This document shows, piece by piece, positions 26,759 to 36,780 of a DNA stretch of 64,000 bases. The notes under the pieces are model-generated. The model did no database searches, was not told where the DNA came from, and worked only from the letters and a program-made list of their open reading frames with translations. Positions within the stretch are counted from its first letter, which is position 1; every line of letters begins with the position of its first letter. Both the position numbers and the translations under genes were made by a program. This DNA is from Psychromonas sp. 14N.309.X.WAT.B.A12 (lineage in GTDB: Bacteria > Pseudomonadota > Gammaproteobacteria > Enterobacterales > Psychromonadaceae), in contig NZ_JAPNXS010000005.1 of assembly GCF_030397575.1 (NCBI RefSeq), forward strand, positions 124,001-188,000, written 5' to 3'.

Positions 26759-29700
26759 TTAACGATCAGAAATTTCAAACCTTTGTACAATGTCTTTAAT
26801 CTCTTGACGCTCTAGCACATAATCAATACTACGTACCAATAAAGGCTTAGATAGTTCGTCTTTACTAATCACATCAATGACTTCATTTGAAAGGAAGGAT
26901 TTATCCATTACCGATTCTTTTTGACCTGATAATAAAATAATAGGTGTATCTATATTCTTGATCTTCATTGCTTTCACAAAATCTTCTGCAGTGTTTGGAC
27001 CTAACTGATAGTCCAATAAACATACATCTACATTCATACGCCCTGCTAACTCTATGGCTTCTTCTAGGGTTTTAGCTTCTACAATGGTATAAGAGCGCTC
27101 TTCAGACGCTTTGAAGTATCTTTGCACTCGTAAACGATCCACTGCATCATCATCCACCACCATCACTGTCACATGTTGATTAACTTCAATACGATGATGT
27201 AAGCGTTTCGAGCGATTAATTAACAGCGCTTTAAATTGCTCCTGTGCTTGCACCAACGCATTTTCCACAAACTTTAGCCTAGATATGTTAGTAATCGTAA
27301 TAAGCACACCATGTTGTGCTGTTGCGCTCATATCATCACTAACCGCATAAGGCGCCATTCGTATTAAAGCAGTTTGTCCCGCTTTAGTGAGTATATCCTG
27401 CTCTACCACTTCTCCTTTAGTACTAACATTACCAATTTGAGTTAAGAAGTCGCTGTAATCTAACTCATGAGAAATATGATGAATTGGACGACCTATATCC
27501 GACGTTCGTAAATTAATGTAGTTAGTTGAATGTGGCGTGTATTTACGAATAGTTAAATTTTCATCAAGGAAAATAATACCTAAATCCGTAGAATTGATGA
27601 CGTTATCTAAGTCCATATTCGCTTCTGTTAATTGCGATATTTTCTCTTGGTATTCACTGTTAACCGTATATAACTCTTCATTGACCGACTGTAGTTCTTC
27701 ATTGGTACTTTGCAGCTCTTCGTTAGAAGACATTAGCTCTTCATTACCAGATTGCAGCTCTTCGTTGGTTGTTTCCAACTCTTCGATAGTCACTTGTAGA
27801 TGCTCTTGTTTTTTAACCAGCTCTTGCTCCAAGTCATGAATGCGCTGTAAAGACTGCTCTCCACCATCAAAAGTGATTGATTTAGGTGACTTTCTAATAA
27901 CATCACCTTGTTCGTGCACGATAAATTGTAAAATATACGAACGAGGAGAACTTTGATGATCACTTTGCTTGACCATAAACACAGCCAGGTCAATGAAGCT
28001 TGGCACACCATTTAAAGTACAAGCAACATCGCTATAAAAGACATCTTCTTGATTCTTTTCACTGCGGTATAATGCGGTAGAGACCGCAATAGCAAGATCG
28101 TCACAAATCATATCTTTGATATTTAGACTAACTTTCCCTCGCCCTAAACCTTTGGTATAAGGAGTCATATCACCATAAACATGGACAGCATCAAAACGCT
28201 CATTTAATACAACACAATCCGGAGCATAGTGATCAATTAAACGCTCCATCACCATATTATATTTATTATTACTCACCATTCTTGAAGAGTGTATATTGGT
28301 AGAGGAGTTGGCCGATATCACTGATGTGGCTACATTATGTTTCAGTGATGCTGGTTCTTTTGCAGGTAAACGCGCCGCACTCACTTTTTGGAAAATACGC
28401 GTTCGCTCATCAACCGTATCAAAGTGAACAGCCATATCGCCTAACGATTCAGAATTGCCTAAAAATAAATACCCATATTGCTGTAGAGCAAAATAGAATG
28501 ATAAAAACACTTTCTGTTGTGCATTTTGCTGGAAATAAATTAACGTATTTCTACAGCTAAGCAGGTTAATATTTGAAAATGGAGGATCTTCAATCATATT
28601 CTGTTGGGCAAATATAACCATCTTACGTAGCTTAGCAGATACAACATAAGCATTGCCCGTAGGTTCAAAATAACGATTTAATCGACTCTTAGAGATATCT
28701 TGTACTATTTCAGCAGCGTAAACACCTGTGCTAGCTTCCGCTATCGCATCTTCATCCACATCCGTTGCAAAAATTTTAACTTGACGATCAATTTTATACT
28801 TCTCTTTTGCTTCATCAAACAAGATAGCAATAGAATAAGCCTCTTCACCTGACGAACAACCGGCTATCCATACACGAATAGGGTCTTTACCATTCCCCGA
28901 AGTTAATACCTTATGTACTGCCACTGATGTTAATTTATCAAAGGCTTCATCATCACGGAAAAAGTGCGTTACATTGATCAACAACTCTTTACTTAAAATA
29001 GACACTTCTCTTGGAGAGTCAGTCAATAATCGTAAATAAGCATCTAGTGTTTTTAACTGGTTAATCCCCAGGCGACGCTCGATACGGCGAGATACTGTAG
29101 AGGGTTTATATTGCGCAAAGTTAATTGAAGATTGCTTTTTTAATATATCGAAAATGTCTTCTAATACCTTACTGTCAGCATCAGAGGCAGTAAAAGAACT
29201 CACAGGCGCATCACCTTTAATCGATGGGTGGTTAATAAAATCTACTAGGCTTTTACCCATTTCGCTTGGTAACAATACCATATCGGCCAACCCCGTTTGA
29301 TAGGCATTGGTTGGCATTCCATCAAATTTTGCAGAGTCAGTTTTTTGTACAACGACTAGTCCACCGGCTTCTTTCATAGCGCGAATACCACGAGTTCCAT
29401 CAGTACCTGTACCGGATAAGATAATTCCAATCCCTTTATGTTGCTGATCTTCAGCTAAAGATCGTAAAAATACATCAATAGATAAACACGGTAACCGGTC
29501 TGGCATCTGATCTGATAATAGAAGTTTACCTTCAGTTATCAACATATTCTTACGAGGTGGCATCAGATAAATAGCATTGGCTTCGATATCAATACTATCG
29601 GAAACTTCGTAAATAGGCATATCCGTGTATTTTTTTAACAATTCAGACATCATACTTTTATAGTCAGGCGAAAGGTGCTGTACAACAATATACGTGGCAC

Positions 29701-29824
29701 CTGTATCAGATGGGAGATGACCAAAGAACTCCTGTAGCGCTTCTAAACCACCAGCTGAAGTACCGATACCCACGACATGTGAAGGTGTTTTATGTTGTGT
29801 ATTTTTAGATCTAATCACATGCAT
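26759..29824 (-). CDS. CheB-CheR fusion protein with PAS and response receiver domains
   Basis: A 1021-residue multidomain protein. CheB methylesterase spans about 15-200 with the Ser/His/Asp triad visible in GIGTSAGG, VQHLSP and SGTGTDGTRG. CheR methyltransferase spans about 215-485 (SRRIERR, NVTHFFRD, WIAGCSSGEEAYS). A heptad-rich coiled coil of repeated NEELQS units lies at about 660-735, a PAS domain at about 740-860, and a REC domain at about 895-1010 with acidic DDD and phospho-acceptor Asp in CLLDYQLG. Such proteins modify receptors or partner kinases. It ends a four-gene signalling operon. Confidence 0.85.
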   Translation of the reverse strand: MHVIRSKNTQHKTPSHVVGIGTSAGGLEALQEFFGHLPSDTGATYIVVQHLSPDYKSMMSELLKKYTDMPIYEVSDSIDIEANAIYLMPPRKNMLITEGKLLLSDQMPDRLPCLSIDVFLRSLAEDQQHKGIGIILSGTGTDGTRGIRAMKEAGGLVVVQKTDSAKFDGMPTNAYQTGLADMVLLPSEMGKSLVDFINHPSIKGDAPVSSFTASDADSKVLEDIFDILKKQSSINFAQYKPSTVSRRIERRLGINQLKTLDAYLRLLTDSPREVSILSKELLINVTHFFRDDEAFDKLTSVAVHKVLTSGNGKDPIRVWIAGCSSGEEAYSIAILFDEAKEKYKIDRQVKIFATDVDEDAIAEASTGVYAAEIVQDISKSRLNRYFEPTGNAYVVSAKLRKMVIFAQQNMIEDPPFSNINLLSCRNTLIYFQQNAQQKVFLSFYFALQQYGYLFLGNSESLGDMAVHFDTVDERTRIFQKVSAARLPAKEPASLKHNVATSVISANSSTNIHSSRMVSNNKYNMVMERLIDHYAPDCVVLNERFDAVHVYGDMTPYTKGLGRGKVSLNIKDMICDDLAIAVSTALYRSEKNQEDVFYSDVACTLNGVPSFIDLAVFMVKQSDHQSSPRSYILQFIVHEQGDVIRKSPKSITFDGGEQSLQRIHDLEQELVKKQEHLQVTIEELETTNEELQSGNEELMSSNEELQSTNEELQSVNEELYTVNSEYQEKISQLTEANMDLDNVINSTDLGIIFLDENLTIRKYTPHSTNYINLRTSDIGRPIHHISHELDYSDFLTQIGNVSTKGEVVEQDILTKAGQTALIRMAPYAVSDDMSATAQHGVLITITNISRLKFVENALVQAQEQFKALLINRSKRLHHRIEVNQHVTVMVVDDDAVDRLRVQRYFKASEERSYTIVEAKTLEEAIELAGRMNVDVCLLDYQLGPNTAEDFVKAMKIKNIDTPIILLSGQKESVMDKSFLSNEVIDVISKDELSKPLLVRSIDYVLERQEIKDIVQRFEISDR

Positions 29825-29887
29825 CTCGCTATCTATAATAGTATAGTTATATAACTTATTGTTAAAATTAAGAGTTAATATTAATTT

Positions 29888-32473
29888 TTAATGTTTCGAT
29901 ACTTTGTATTGTTTTAATAATTCACAAGCATTACTTTGTGCTAAAGGTTTATGAAAATAGTAGCCTTGATGACACAAGCAACCTTGCGCAATTAACCAAT
30001 CTTTGGTTTCAATATCCTCGACGCCTTCTGCGACTAAACCTAATTCAAGCATTTTACCTAGGCCTATAATCGCTAAAACTATTTTTTCAGCTTCATTGTC
30101 TCGAAGAATATCCATTACAAAGCTTTTATCTATTTTGATGTAATTTAATGGCATTTGACGTAATAAACCCAAAGACGAGTAACCCGTCCCAAAATCATCA
30201 AGGGCAATTAAAAACCCAGCTTCTTTTAGCTTTCTTAAATTCTCTCCAGCAATCGTAGGGTCTTGTATAAAAGCAGTTTCTGTTACTTCCAATGTAAACC
30301 AGCTTGGATCTATTTTTTCTTTTTTAAACAATGCAATAACTGAGTCAGAAAATTCAACAAGGTGGAGTTGTTTAACAGATAAATTCAGGCTTATTTTTTG
30401 TGGGTGAACCAATAAATCTTGTTCTATCCACGATTTAACTTGCACAATAACCTGGTAAAATAACCATTCAGAGAAAGCTTGAATTAGCCCATTCTCTTCC
30501 ATTGCCAAAATAAAAATATCAGGACTGATTACCCCTAACTCGGCATTTGACCAACGAGCTAACACTTCAAAGCCCATAATATTTTTTGTCTGGGCTTGCA
30601 TTAAAGGTTGTAATACAAAAGAAAATCCAGATTGTGTTAAGTTATTCAAGTCTGTAGTCAAATAATTTAATAACGATAAATCCTTCTCAAAACCAGCTTC
30701 ATAAAAACAAAATTGGTTTCGCCCTGCATCTTTTGCTTCATATAATGCTAAATCAGCCTTTCTTAGAATATCGCTGGGTTGCACATTATGCTCTGTCGCA
30801 ATGGCCACCCCAACACTGCAAGAGAGAACCATAGACTTACCTTCGATCTTGAAAGGTAAGTTGACTGCACTCACTATTTTATTAGCAATAGGAGCAATAA
30901 CACTTTCTGTCATCAGGTCAGTGAAAATAATAGCAAATTCATCTCCCCCTAAACGTGCAATGGAATCCTCATCTCGAACCACCGACTTTAAACGTTTAGC
31001 TACCTCTTGAATGACTAAATCACCTACATGGTGCCCCAATGTATCGTTAATATTTTTAAATCGATCTAAGTCTAAAAACATTAACGCACTAATACCGTGA
31101 CGTGGGACTCGAGCCAGAGCAAATGTTAATCTATCTGTAAAAAAGGCGCGATTAGATAGCCCAGTTAAGTGATCATAATTAGCCATTTTCTGTAGTTTTT
31201 TTGAGTGCGTTCGCTCTGCCGATATATCCATCATAGTAAAAATGAAACCAGTCACCTCAAAGCGATCATTAAACAACCCAACAACATTAATAGACACCCA
31301 TAAATTACGTTCTACTAGCGATACCAATTCAATTTCGCCTTTATAATTATTAGAGTGAGAAATCGATCGTATAATCTCTAATTGGAGTTCGTTAGCGTTA
31401 AGGTTATTAATAGATGAAAGCCAGCCTTGTTCTAATGATTGCTCCTCATTCTGTCCAGTATATTTAGCCCAAGTTTGATTGGAGTATGAACAATTAAAGT
31501 TTTTATCTGTTTGCAAAATAGCCATGGGAACAACACTAGTTAAGGCATTGAACCTTTGCACACTGGCATTATAAATTTCTTGATTAATGCTCACTTCCGT
31601 TTTTTCATTGATCATTAATCCAAAACAGTGACTATTTAAATAATTTACATCAAAGAGATGAATATCAACATGAATGGACTGATGTTCATTTAAAACCAAT
31701 TTTACATTTGACCACTGTTGTTTTTCTAAGTGGCCTAAGAAAAAGAATTTAGTGATAACAGTTAATAAACGAAAAGCAATACTTGGTAATGTTCTATTAA
31801 CTAACTTTTCAATAGACGGCCAACCGCGTTCTAGATTTGAGTTAAAAAGGCTTTGAGCTGCAAGGTTGGATTTTAATACTTTAAACTCATCATTAAAAAT
31901 AAACGCTGGGTGAAAGGTATTTGTTAATAAAGATTCTAAGATAAGCTTGCTTTGGTTATCAGATGAAGTATTGAGTTTATTTTCAACAAGCCCAGATGGA
32001 GATAGCGTTAAGCGTTTTTTTTGATTTTTTAAAAGTGTAATAGTCGCTAATAGAAATGGATTTACATCAATTAATTTTTGGGAATGAAAAGACAACGCTA
32101 TATTCACTAACACGATAATAGCGTAAATATTTTCACTTTCACCGATTGGGATATAACGTAAATTATCAATGTACTTATTACTCAATAACCCATCATCAAC
32201 TTGATCTATTGCCTTATCGTAGAAATAAGGAGTGACCATACAGTCTTTATCCATAAAGTAATCAGTTAAGTCTTTGGTTAGCTGGTTTTTAATGGGCTCA
32301 AACAGCATATCAGGTGCAATCACAACCCGAGATTCTAGATTAACATTATGTGTATTCAATTCATCATCAACTAAAAAACCTAGGGCATAATCTGATTGAT
32401 TAATCCTAGCTAATTTTTCTACACAATGTTCCAAAATGTCATTATTGGATTTTGTAATTTGCTGTAATTTCAA
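29888..32473 (-). CDS. PAS-GGDEF-EAL c-di-GMP turnover protein
   Basis: An 861-residue cytosolic protein. N-terminal GAF/PAS-like regions (about 1-290) precede a PAS domain (about 300-420, ending in FTMMDIS), a GGDEF domain with intact ARLGGDEFAII (about 425-595), and an EAL domain (about 600-855) in which EAL is EVL but the other catalytic residues remain (NLSVKQL, EVTET, LDDFGTGYSSL, IKIDKSFV, AEGVED). Both activities are possible. It lies between the receiver protein and the CheB-CheR gene on one transcript. Confidence 0.85.
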   Translation of the reverse strand: MKLQQITKSNNDILEHCVEKLARINQSDYALGFLVDDELNTHNVNLESRVVIAPDMLFEPIKNQLTKDLTDYFMDKDCMVTPYFYDKAIDQVDDGLLSNKYIDNLRYIPIGESENIYAIIVLVNIALSFHSQKLIDVNPFLLATITLLKNQKKRLTLSPSGLVENKLNTSSDNQSKLILESLLTNTFHPAFIFNDEFKVLKSNLAAQSLFNSNLERGWPSIEKLVNRTLPSIAFRLLTVITKFFFLGHLEKQQWSNVKLVLNEHQSIHVDIHLFDVNYLNSHCFGLMINEKTEVSINQEIYNASVQRFNALTSVVPMAILQTDKNFNCSYSNQTWAKYTGQNEEQSLEQGWLSSINNLNANELQLEIIRSISHSNNYKGEIELVSLVERNLWVSINVVGLFNDRFEVTGFIFTMMDISAERTHSKKLQKMANYDHLTGLSNRAFFTDRLTFALARVPRHGISALMFLDLDRFKNINDTLGHHVGDLVIQEVAKRLKSVVRDEDSIARLGGDEFAIIFTDLMTESVIAPIANKIVSAVNLPFKIEGKSMVLSCSVGVAIATEHNVQPSDILRKADLALYEAKDAGRNQFCFYEAGFEKDLSLLNYLTTDLNNLTQSGFSFVLQPLMQAQTKNIMGFEVLARWSNAELGVISPDIFILAMEENGLIQAFSEWLFYQVIVQVKSWIEQDLLVHPQKISLNLSVKQLHLVEFSDSVIALFKKEKIDPSWFTLEVTETAFIQDPTIAGENLRKLKEAGFLIALDDFGTGYSSLGLLRQMPLNYIKIDKSFVMDILRDNEAEKIVLAIIGLGKMLELGLVAEGVEDIETKDWLIAQGCLCHQGYYFHKPLAQSNACELLKQYKVSKH

Positions 32474-32552
32474 AAAAACCTCTTCCTAGTTGAGTATTTT
32501 TTTATTATTCGAGATAAAACGCTGTCATTTATAAAAACAATGTTCCCCATCA

Positions 32553-32972
32553 TTATTTGGGCAACATCACTACTCGCCAATAACAATCTAATAATTTAAT
32601 GACTTTATCAAAACCAGCCTTCACATCAGATTTAACAATATAACCTGCTATATTCTCATTGTAAGCAGCTACCACATCTTGATCCGCAGAAGATGTGGTC
32701 AAGACAAAAATAATAGAGTCTTTTAACCTATCATCTTGACGGATATGTTTTAAAAACTCTACCCCCCCCATAATCGGCATATTTAAATCTAATAGTATAA
32801 TGTAGGGGCGAACTAAAGCAGCTGGCTCTCTTAAAATTGCTAATGCATCCACTCCATTTTTTGCTCGAGTAATAGGGTTAGCTAATTTTAATTTTTTAAA
32901 GCCTCTCTCTACCGCTTTAGCATCAATGTCATCATCTTCTACCAACAAAATGCTTACTTCACTATATTCCAT
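32553..32972 (-). CDS. Single-domain response regulator (Rcp1/CheY-like)
   Basis: A 139-residue receiver domain with no output domain. Acidic pocket VEDDDID, phospho-acceptor Asp in LLDLNMP, Thr/Ser switch in VLTTSS and Lys in YIVKSDV are all present. Its sequence resembles Rcp1-type regulators that pair with phytochrome-like kinases. It starts 29 bp after the kinase gene upstream and should receive phosphate from it, then act on the downstream c-di-GMP or CheB-CheR proteins. Confidence 0.85.
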   Translation of the reverse strand: MEYSEVSILLVEDDDIDAKAVERGFKKLKLANPITRAKNGVDALAILREPAALVRPYIILLDLNMPIMGGVEFLKHIRQDDRLKDSIIFVLTTSSADQDVVAAYNENIAGYIVKSDVKAGFDKVIKLLDCYWRVVMLPK

Positions 32973-33001
32973 ACATGCTCACTTTATATTTAAATCAAAA
33001 A

Positions 33002-34903
33002 TTATTTATCTGAAACGTTTTTAGGCCAAGTGAAATAAAAAGTGCAGCCTTCACCCTCACTAGACTCAATTTCTACCCGTCCGTTGTAATGCTCAACTAT
33101 TTTTTTAATTAACGCTAACCCCATGCCACTTCCTTCCGTTTCATCTCGTGGTTTGAGTGTTTTGAACATTTTAAAAATTTCTTCTTGGTATTTAACAGAG
33201 ATACCAGGCCCATCATCTGTAACACTAAACTGGTAAAAATCACCTTCATCCGCACAATTAACACTAATCGAGCCCAACTCTTTATGATGATGCTTAATCG
33301 CATTATTCAATAGGTTACGTATTACTTGCTCAAAAGGAGCTCTAAACGTAGAGAAGATAGGTAACTCCCCCTCAATATTTAAAGAAAAACTATTCAAAGG
33401 TGAAACTAATACAAATAGGTCATTTACTAATACATTACTATCAATTTCAGAGATACTATCTGACCGATGATTAACTTGAGAATACTCTAGTAAGTCATTT
33501 AACAGACTTTCTAAGCGCCCGATCCGATTTCTCATCATTTTAAGGTGATCTGGGATCTCTTCTAAGTTCCCCTCTTCAATGTCCTCGATTACCCAAGTGG
33601 CTAACTGGTCGATGCCTCGTAATGGAGCTTTTAGATCATGTGATGCCACATAAGCAAATTCATCTAACTCTTTATTTGATCTAGCTAACTCTTCTGCATA
33701 TGTTTGCGCATTAAGCTTTGCTTGTTCAGCCTCTTTCATTAATCGAGAAAGTAAAACTCGTTGTTTTTCCAAAATATCTACATTTTCTTTAAGTTGCGAA
33801 TTTTTATCCGCTAAAGACTGAGTACGTTGTGTTACTTTTTTCTCTAAACTACTATTTTGACTTTTTAGTTCTTCACTCAGGAGAGTAATACTTCTCGCTC
33901 GCTCAATGGAAACAAGCAATGCGTAGATAGCAATACCAAGTAATAGACTAATCGTAATACCTCCAGCTAAAACCCACTTAATAACAGGAGGAGACTCAAG
34001 ACTTTCTATCAATTGTTGATTTAATGAAACATGCAACTGCCATTGACGTTCAGGTACCTTTAAATCATAGCTAAAAAAGTGAGAAGTTGTATCCATTCCA
34101 TATAACAAGTCCACATGGTTAACATCAACATCTAGCAAAGTGAGCTCAAGCCCTTTTATATCTGCATATTTTTTAGCGCTTTCCATCAAAACATCGATTT
34201 TAAAAACACCCGTCACATACCCGCGCAATGCACTTATGCGTTGTTCGATAGTGTCGGTTGCTAAACCTTTGTTATAAACAGGTGCAATAATTAATGCCCC
34301 AATCAAACTTCCCGCTTCTCGTACTAAATTGATTTTACCGGTAGTCGACATCATGCCACTATTTCTAGCAAACTCTAATGAATTACGACGAACCTCATTA
34401 CTGCTTAAATCGTAACCCAATGCTTTTTTGTTTGATTGAATTGAACTGAAATAAGTTACTGGGGTATATTCATCTTTATCAGGACTGACAATTAACTGAC
34501 CATTCTCGTCTCGTTGCACAATATTAAAGCCAGGATATTCAGCTCTTAATCGCGCTAGATATTCACTTTTTTGTTCTGATTTAATTAAAGGAACCCAACT
34601 TAGAGCTTGAATGTAATTACGACTTTTTATATCTAAAATTTCCATGTAACGATTAAATTCAAGTTGTGATATTCCACCTTTACCCACACTATAAAATGCT
34701 TGTAAACCACGCAAATCATTAAGGGATTTATCGATAGAGTCTTGAAGGTAGTTTGAAACTTGCTTTGCAGTGTTCTCTATTTTTAAAGCGCTTTCTGACT
34801 TTAATTGACTAGCTACTTTCAAAGAAACTGAATAAGTACTTAAGATACCGAATACACTTATAACGACAGAAACCGCAAGTGACTTAATAGATATTTTTTT
34901 CAA
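33002..34903 (-). CDS. CHASE-domain sensor histidine kinase
   Basis: A 633-residue membrane kinase: transmembrane helix (about 5-25), periplasmic CHASE domain (about 65-270, YIQALSWVPLI), second helix (about 315-335), coiled coil, HisKA with phospho-acceptor His in FAYVASHDLKAPLRG, and HATPase (NNAIKHH, DDGPGIS, GSGMGLALIKKIV). I prefer a TTG start at 34903, which has AAAGGA 7 bp upstream and gives MKKISIKSLAV, a normal membrane-anchor start. ATG 34933 or TTG 34945 would add 10-14 residues without a ribosome site. It leads the four-gene operon. Confidence 0.85.
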   Translation of the reverse strand: MKKISIKSLAVSVVISVFGILSTYSVSLKVASQLKSESALKIENTAKQVSNYLQDSIDKSLNDLRGLQAFYSVGKGGISQLEFNRYMEILDIKSRNYIQALSWVPLIKSEQKSEYLARLRAEYPGFNIVQRDENGQLIVSPDKDEYTPVTYFSSIQSNKKALGYDLSSNEVRRNSLEFARNSGMMSTTGKINLVREAGSLIGALIIAPVYNKGLATDTIEQRISALRGYVTGVFKIDVLMESAKKYADIKGLELTLLDVDVNHVDLLYGMDTTSHFFSYDLKVPERQWQLHVSLNQQLIESLESPPVIKWVLAGGITISLLLGIAIYALLVSIERARSITLLSEELKSQNSSLEKKVTQRTQSLADKNSQLKENVDILEKQRVLLSRLMKEAEQAKLNAQTYAEELARSNKELDEFAYVASHDLKAPLRGIDQLATWVIEDIEEGNLEEIPDHLKMMRNRIGRLESLLNDLLEYSQVNHRSDSISEIDSNVLVNDLFVLVSPLNSFSLNIEGELPIFSTFRAPFEQVIRNLLNNAIKHHHKELGSISVNCADEGDFYQFSVTDDGPGISVKYQEEIFKMFKTLKPRDETEGSGMGLALIKKIVEHYNGRVEIESSEGEGCTFYFTWPKNVSDK

Positions 34904-35207
34904 TGAAAAATCCTTTAAAAAGTAGGAGTACATGTAAAAATTCAAGGTGAACTTAATAGCAAAACATTATGGAGATTTTAGTTTATTAGAAAATGAGCTC
35001 ATATTGACTAATCAATAAAAAGTATAGCACTAAAAACAGTTACCTATTTTAAAGTACAACCGAAACTTCCCCTTTTATTTATATCTTCCTTTTTATTCGA
35101 TCTTGATACCATAATTTAACTTTCCTACATCAACCTAACGCACAAATATAGAGCGAATCGCACTATCATGTAGCAAAAATAACTAGATTAAATACCCAAC
35201 AAAAAAC

Positions 35208-35221
35208 TAACCATATGGTAA
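35208..35221. promoter_or_regulatory. RutR-like operator upstream of hpxO
   Basis: TAACCATATGGTAA matches 10 of 12 defined positions in the RutR box core TGACCANNTGGTCA and is centred on the perfect palindrome ACCATATGGT. It lies 28 bp upstream of the hpxO sigma-54 promoter. A RutR-like TetR gene lies just downstream of hpxO. Confidence 0.5.
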
Positions 35222-35248
35222 GTAAATGGTTTTAGCCTTTTCTTAGGT

Positions 35249-35264
35249 TGGCACGTTGGTTGCA
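35249..35264 (+). promoter_or_regulatory. Sigma-54 (RpoN) promoter of hpxO
   Basis: TGGCACGTTGGTTGCA fits the consensus TGGCACRNNNNTTGCW at every defined position, with GG and GC at the required -24/-12 spacing. It lies 115 bp before the hpxO start and the transcript would begin near 35276, within an inverted repeat AATACA-N4-TGTATT (35273-35288). Confidence 0.8.
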
Positions 35265-35379
35265 ATACCTTCAATACAGCAATGTATTAGCAACCAATAA
35301 ATGCATAGAGAAATAACAAGATATCGCTAATACCAATAGACCGAAATTAAATAACAACGCATTAAGAAAGGGAAATATC

Positions 35380-36534
35380 ATGAAGGCATTAATAATAGGC
35401 GCAGGTATTGGCGGTATTTCAGCAGCAGTATCACTCAAGCAGCAAGGCATTGAATGCGAAGTATTTGAAGCAGTAAAAGAGATAAAACCAGTCGGAGCAG
35501 CCATTTCGGTTTGGTGCAACGGAGTGAAATGTATGAATCACCTCGGCATGGGGCATATTATGGATAAACTAGGTGGTCCGATGCTCAATATGGCCTATCA
35601 AGATGGTAAAACCGCAGCAATAATGACACAGTTTAGTCTAGTTCCGTTAATTGAAGAAGTTGGGGAGCGACCATGTCCTGTGTCACGTGCAGATTTACAA
35701 TCAATGATGATTGATCATTGGGGTAAAGAGAAAATTCAATTTGATAAACGTATTGAACGTGTAGAGCAAGATGAGCAAGGTGTGACGGCTTATTTCACCG
35801 ATGGTAGTCGCGCACAAGGTGACTTTATGATTGCAGCTGATGGTGCTAACTCTGTAGCGCGATCATTTGTCCTCGGTCATTCTGTCGAAAAACGTTATGC
35901 AGGTTATGTAAACTGGAACGGTTTAATTGATGTTGATACATCAATAGCACCAGCAGATCAGTGGACAACCTTCGTTGCCGACGGGAAACGCATCTCCCTA
36001 ATGCCTATTTCGGATAACCGTTTCTATTTCTTTTTTGATGTACCACTACCATTAGGTTTAGCCGAAGATCGAAGTACCGTAAAAGACGATCTTAGCGGAT
36101 ACTTCTCAGACTGGGCTGAGCCAGTACAAAAACTTATTCAAGCCATTGACCCATCTACGACTAATCGCATTGAGATTCACGATGCTGAACCATTCACTAC
36201 CTATGTTGATCGACGTATTGCTCTATTAGGGGACTCTGCTCACCCTACGACACCAGATATTGGTCAAGGAGGTTGTTCTGCAATGGAGGATGCAGTTGTA
36301 CTCGGTCAAGCTTTTACAGAAACAAAAGATATCCACACTGCGCTGTTAGATTATCAATCTAAACGTAATCAACGTGCGAAAGATCTAGTACTCAAAGCCC
36401 GTAAACGCTGCGATGTAACACATGGTGTTGATATGGAAGTGACTCAAGCGTGGTACCAAGATCTTAAAAAAGAGACTGGTGAAAATATAATGGCAGGTTT
36501 AAAAGAGACGATCATCAGTGGCCCTTTGGGCTAA
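35380..36534 (+). CDS. hpxO: FAD-dependent urate hydroxylase
   Basis: This 384-residue flavoprotein monooxygenase converts urate to 5-hydroxyisourate with NADH and O2, the first dedicated step in urate breakdown. It has the FAD Rossmann motif GAGIGGISAAVSLKQQGI at the N-terminus, the DG-type motif around FMIAADGANSVAR, and GDSAHPTTPDIGQGGCSAMEDA near residue 285. Its length equals Klebsiella HpxO as I recall it. An AGGGA site precedes the ATG. A sigma-54 promoter and RutR-like box lie upstream, fitting control by nitrogen status. Confidence 0.88.
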   Translation: MKALIIGAGIGGISAAVSLKQQGIECEVFEAVKEIKPVGAAISVWCNGVKCMNHLGMGHIMDKLGGPMLNMAYQDGKTAAIMTQFSLVPLIEEVGERPCPVSRADLQSMMIDHWGKEKIQFDKRIERVEQDEQGVTAYFTDGSRAQGDFMIAADGANSVARSFVLGHSVEKRYAGYVNWNGLIDVDTSIAPADQWTTFVADGKRISLMPISDNRFYFFFDVPLPLGLAEDRSTVKDDLSGYFSDWAEPVQKLIQAIDPSTTNRIEIHDAEPFTTYVDRRIALLGDSAHPTTPDIGQGGCSAMEDAVVLGQAFTETKDIHTALLDYQSKRNQRAKDLVLKARKRCDVTHGVDMEVTQAWYQDLKKETGENIMAGLKETIISGPLG

Positions 36535-36587
36535 AAAATCGATCCCGCATTACGATTTAATATTAAATTTCATCATTTAACCAATAA

Positions 36588-36637
36588 GTATGCTGATATT
36601 GACTAACAGGTATTCAAGAACCTGTTTTTCAGCATAC
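36588..36637 (+). terminator. Nested hairpin terminator after hpxO
   Basis: Outer arms GTATGCTGA and TCAGCATAC enclose an inner stem AACAGGT/ACCTGTT followed by a T-run (36625-36629). It ends the hpxO message before the regulator gene. Confidence 0.65.
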
Positions 36638-36780
36638 CCACCCTTAACTAATGCAAACTAATAAAGCCTTTATCGGCGATTAATTTCAGTTAGATATAGT
36701 GACTATAAGCAACTATAAAACCCGTGTATTATCGTCTTATCATTTATATTTATAAAATCGATTCACCTATAGGGAAAACA

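Noticed and set aside
27537-27839. A 100-codon serine-rich frame on the plus strand
   Set aside because: It is the antisense image of the heptad coiled coil in the CheB-CheR gene; repetition alone keeps the frame open.
35151-35165. Enhancer copy upstream of hpxO
   Set aside because: Only a half-site, CGCACTA at 35159-35165, resembles the 41005/60886 element; a match this short may be chance, so it is not listed as a feature.
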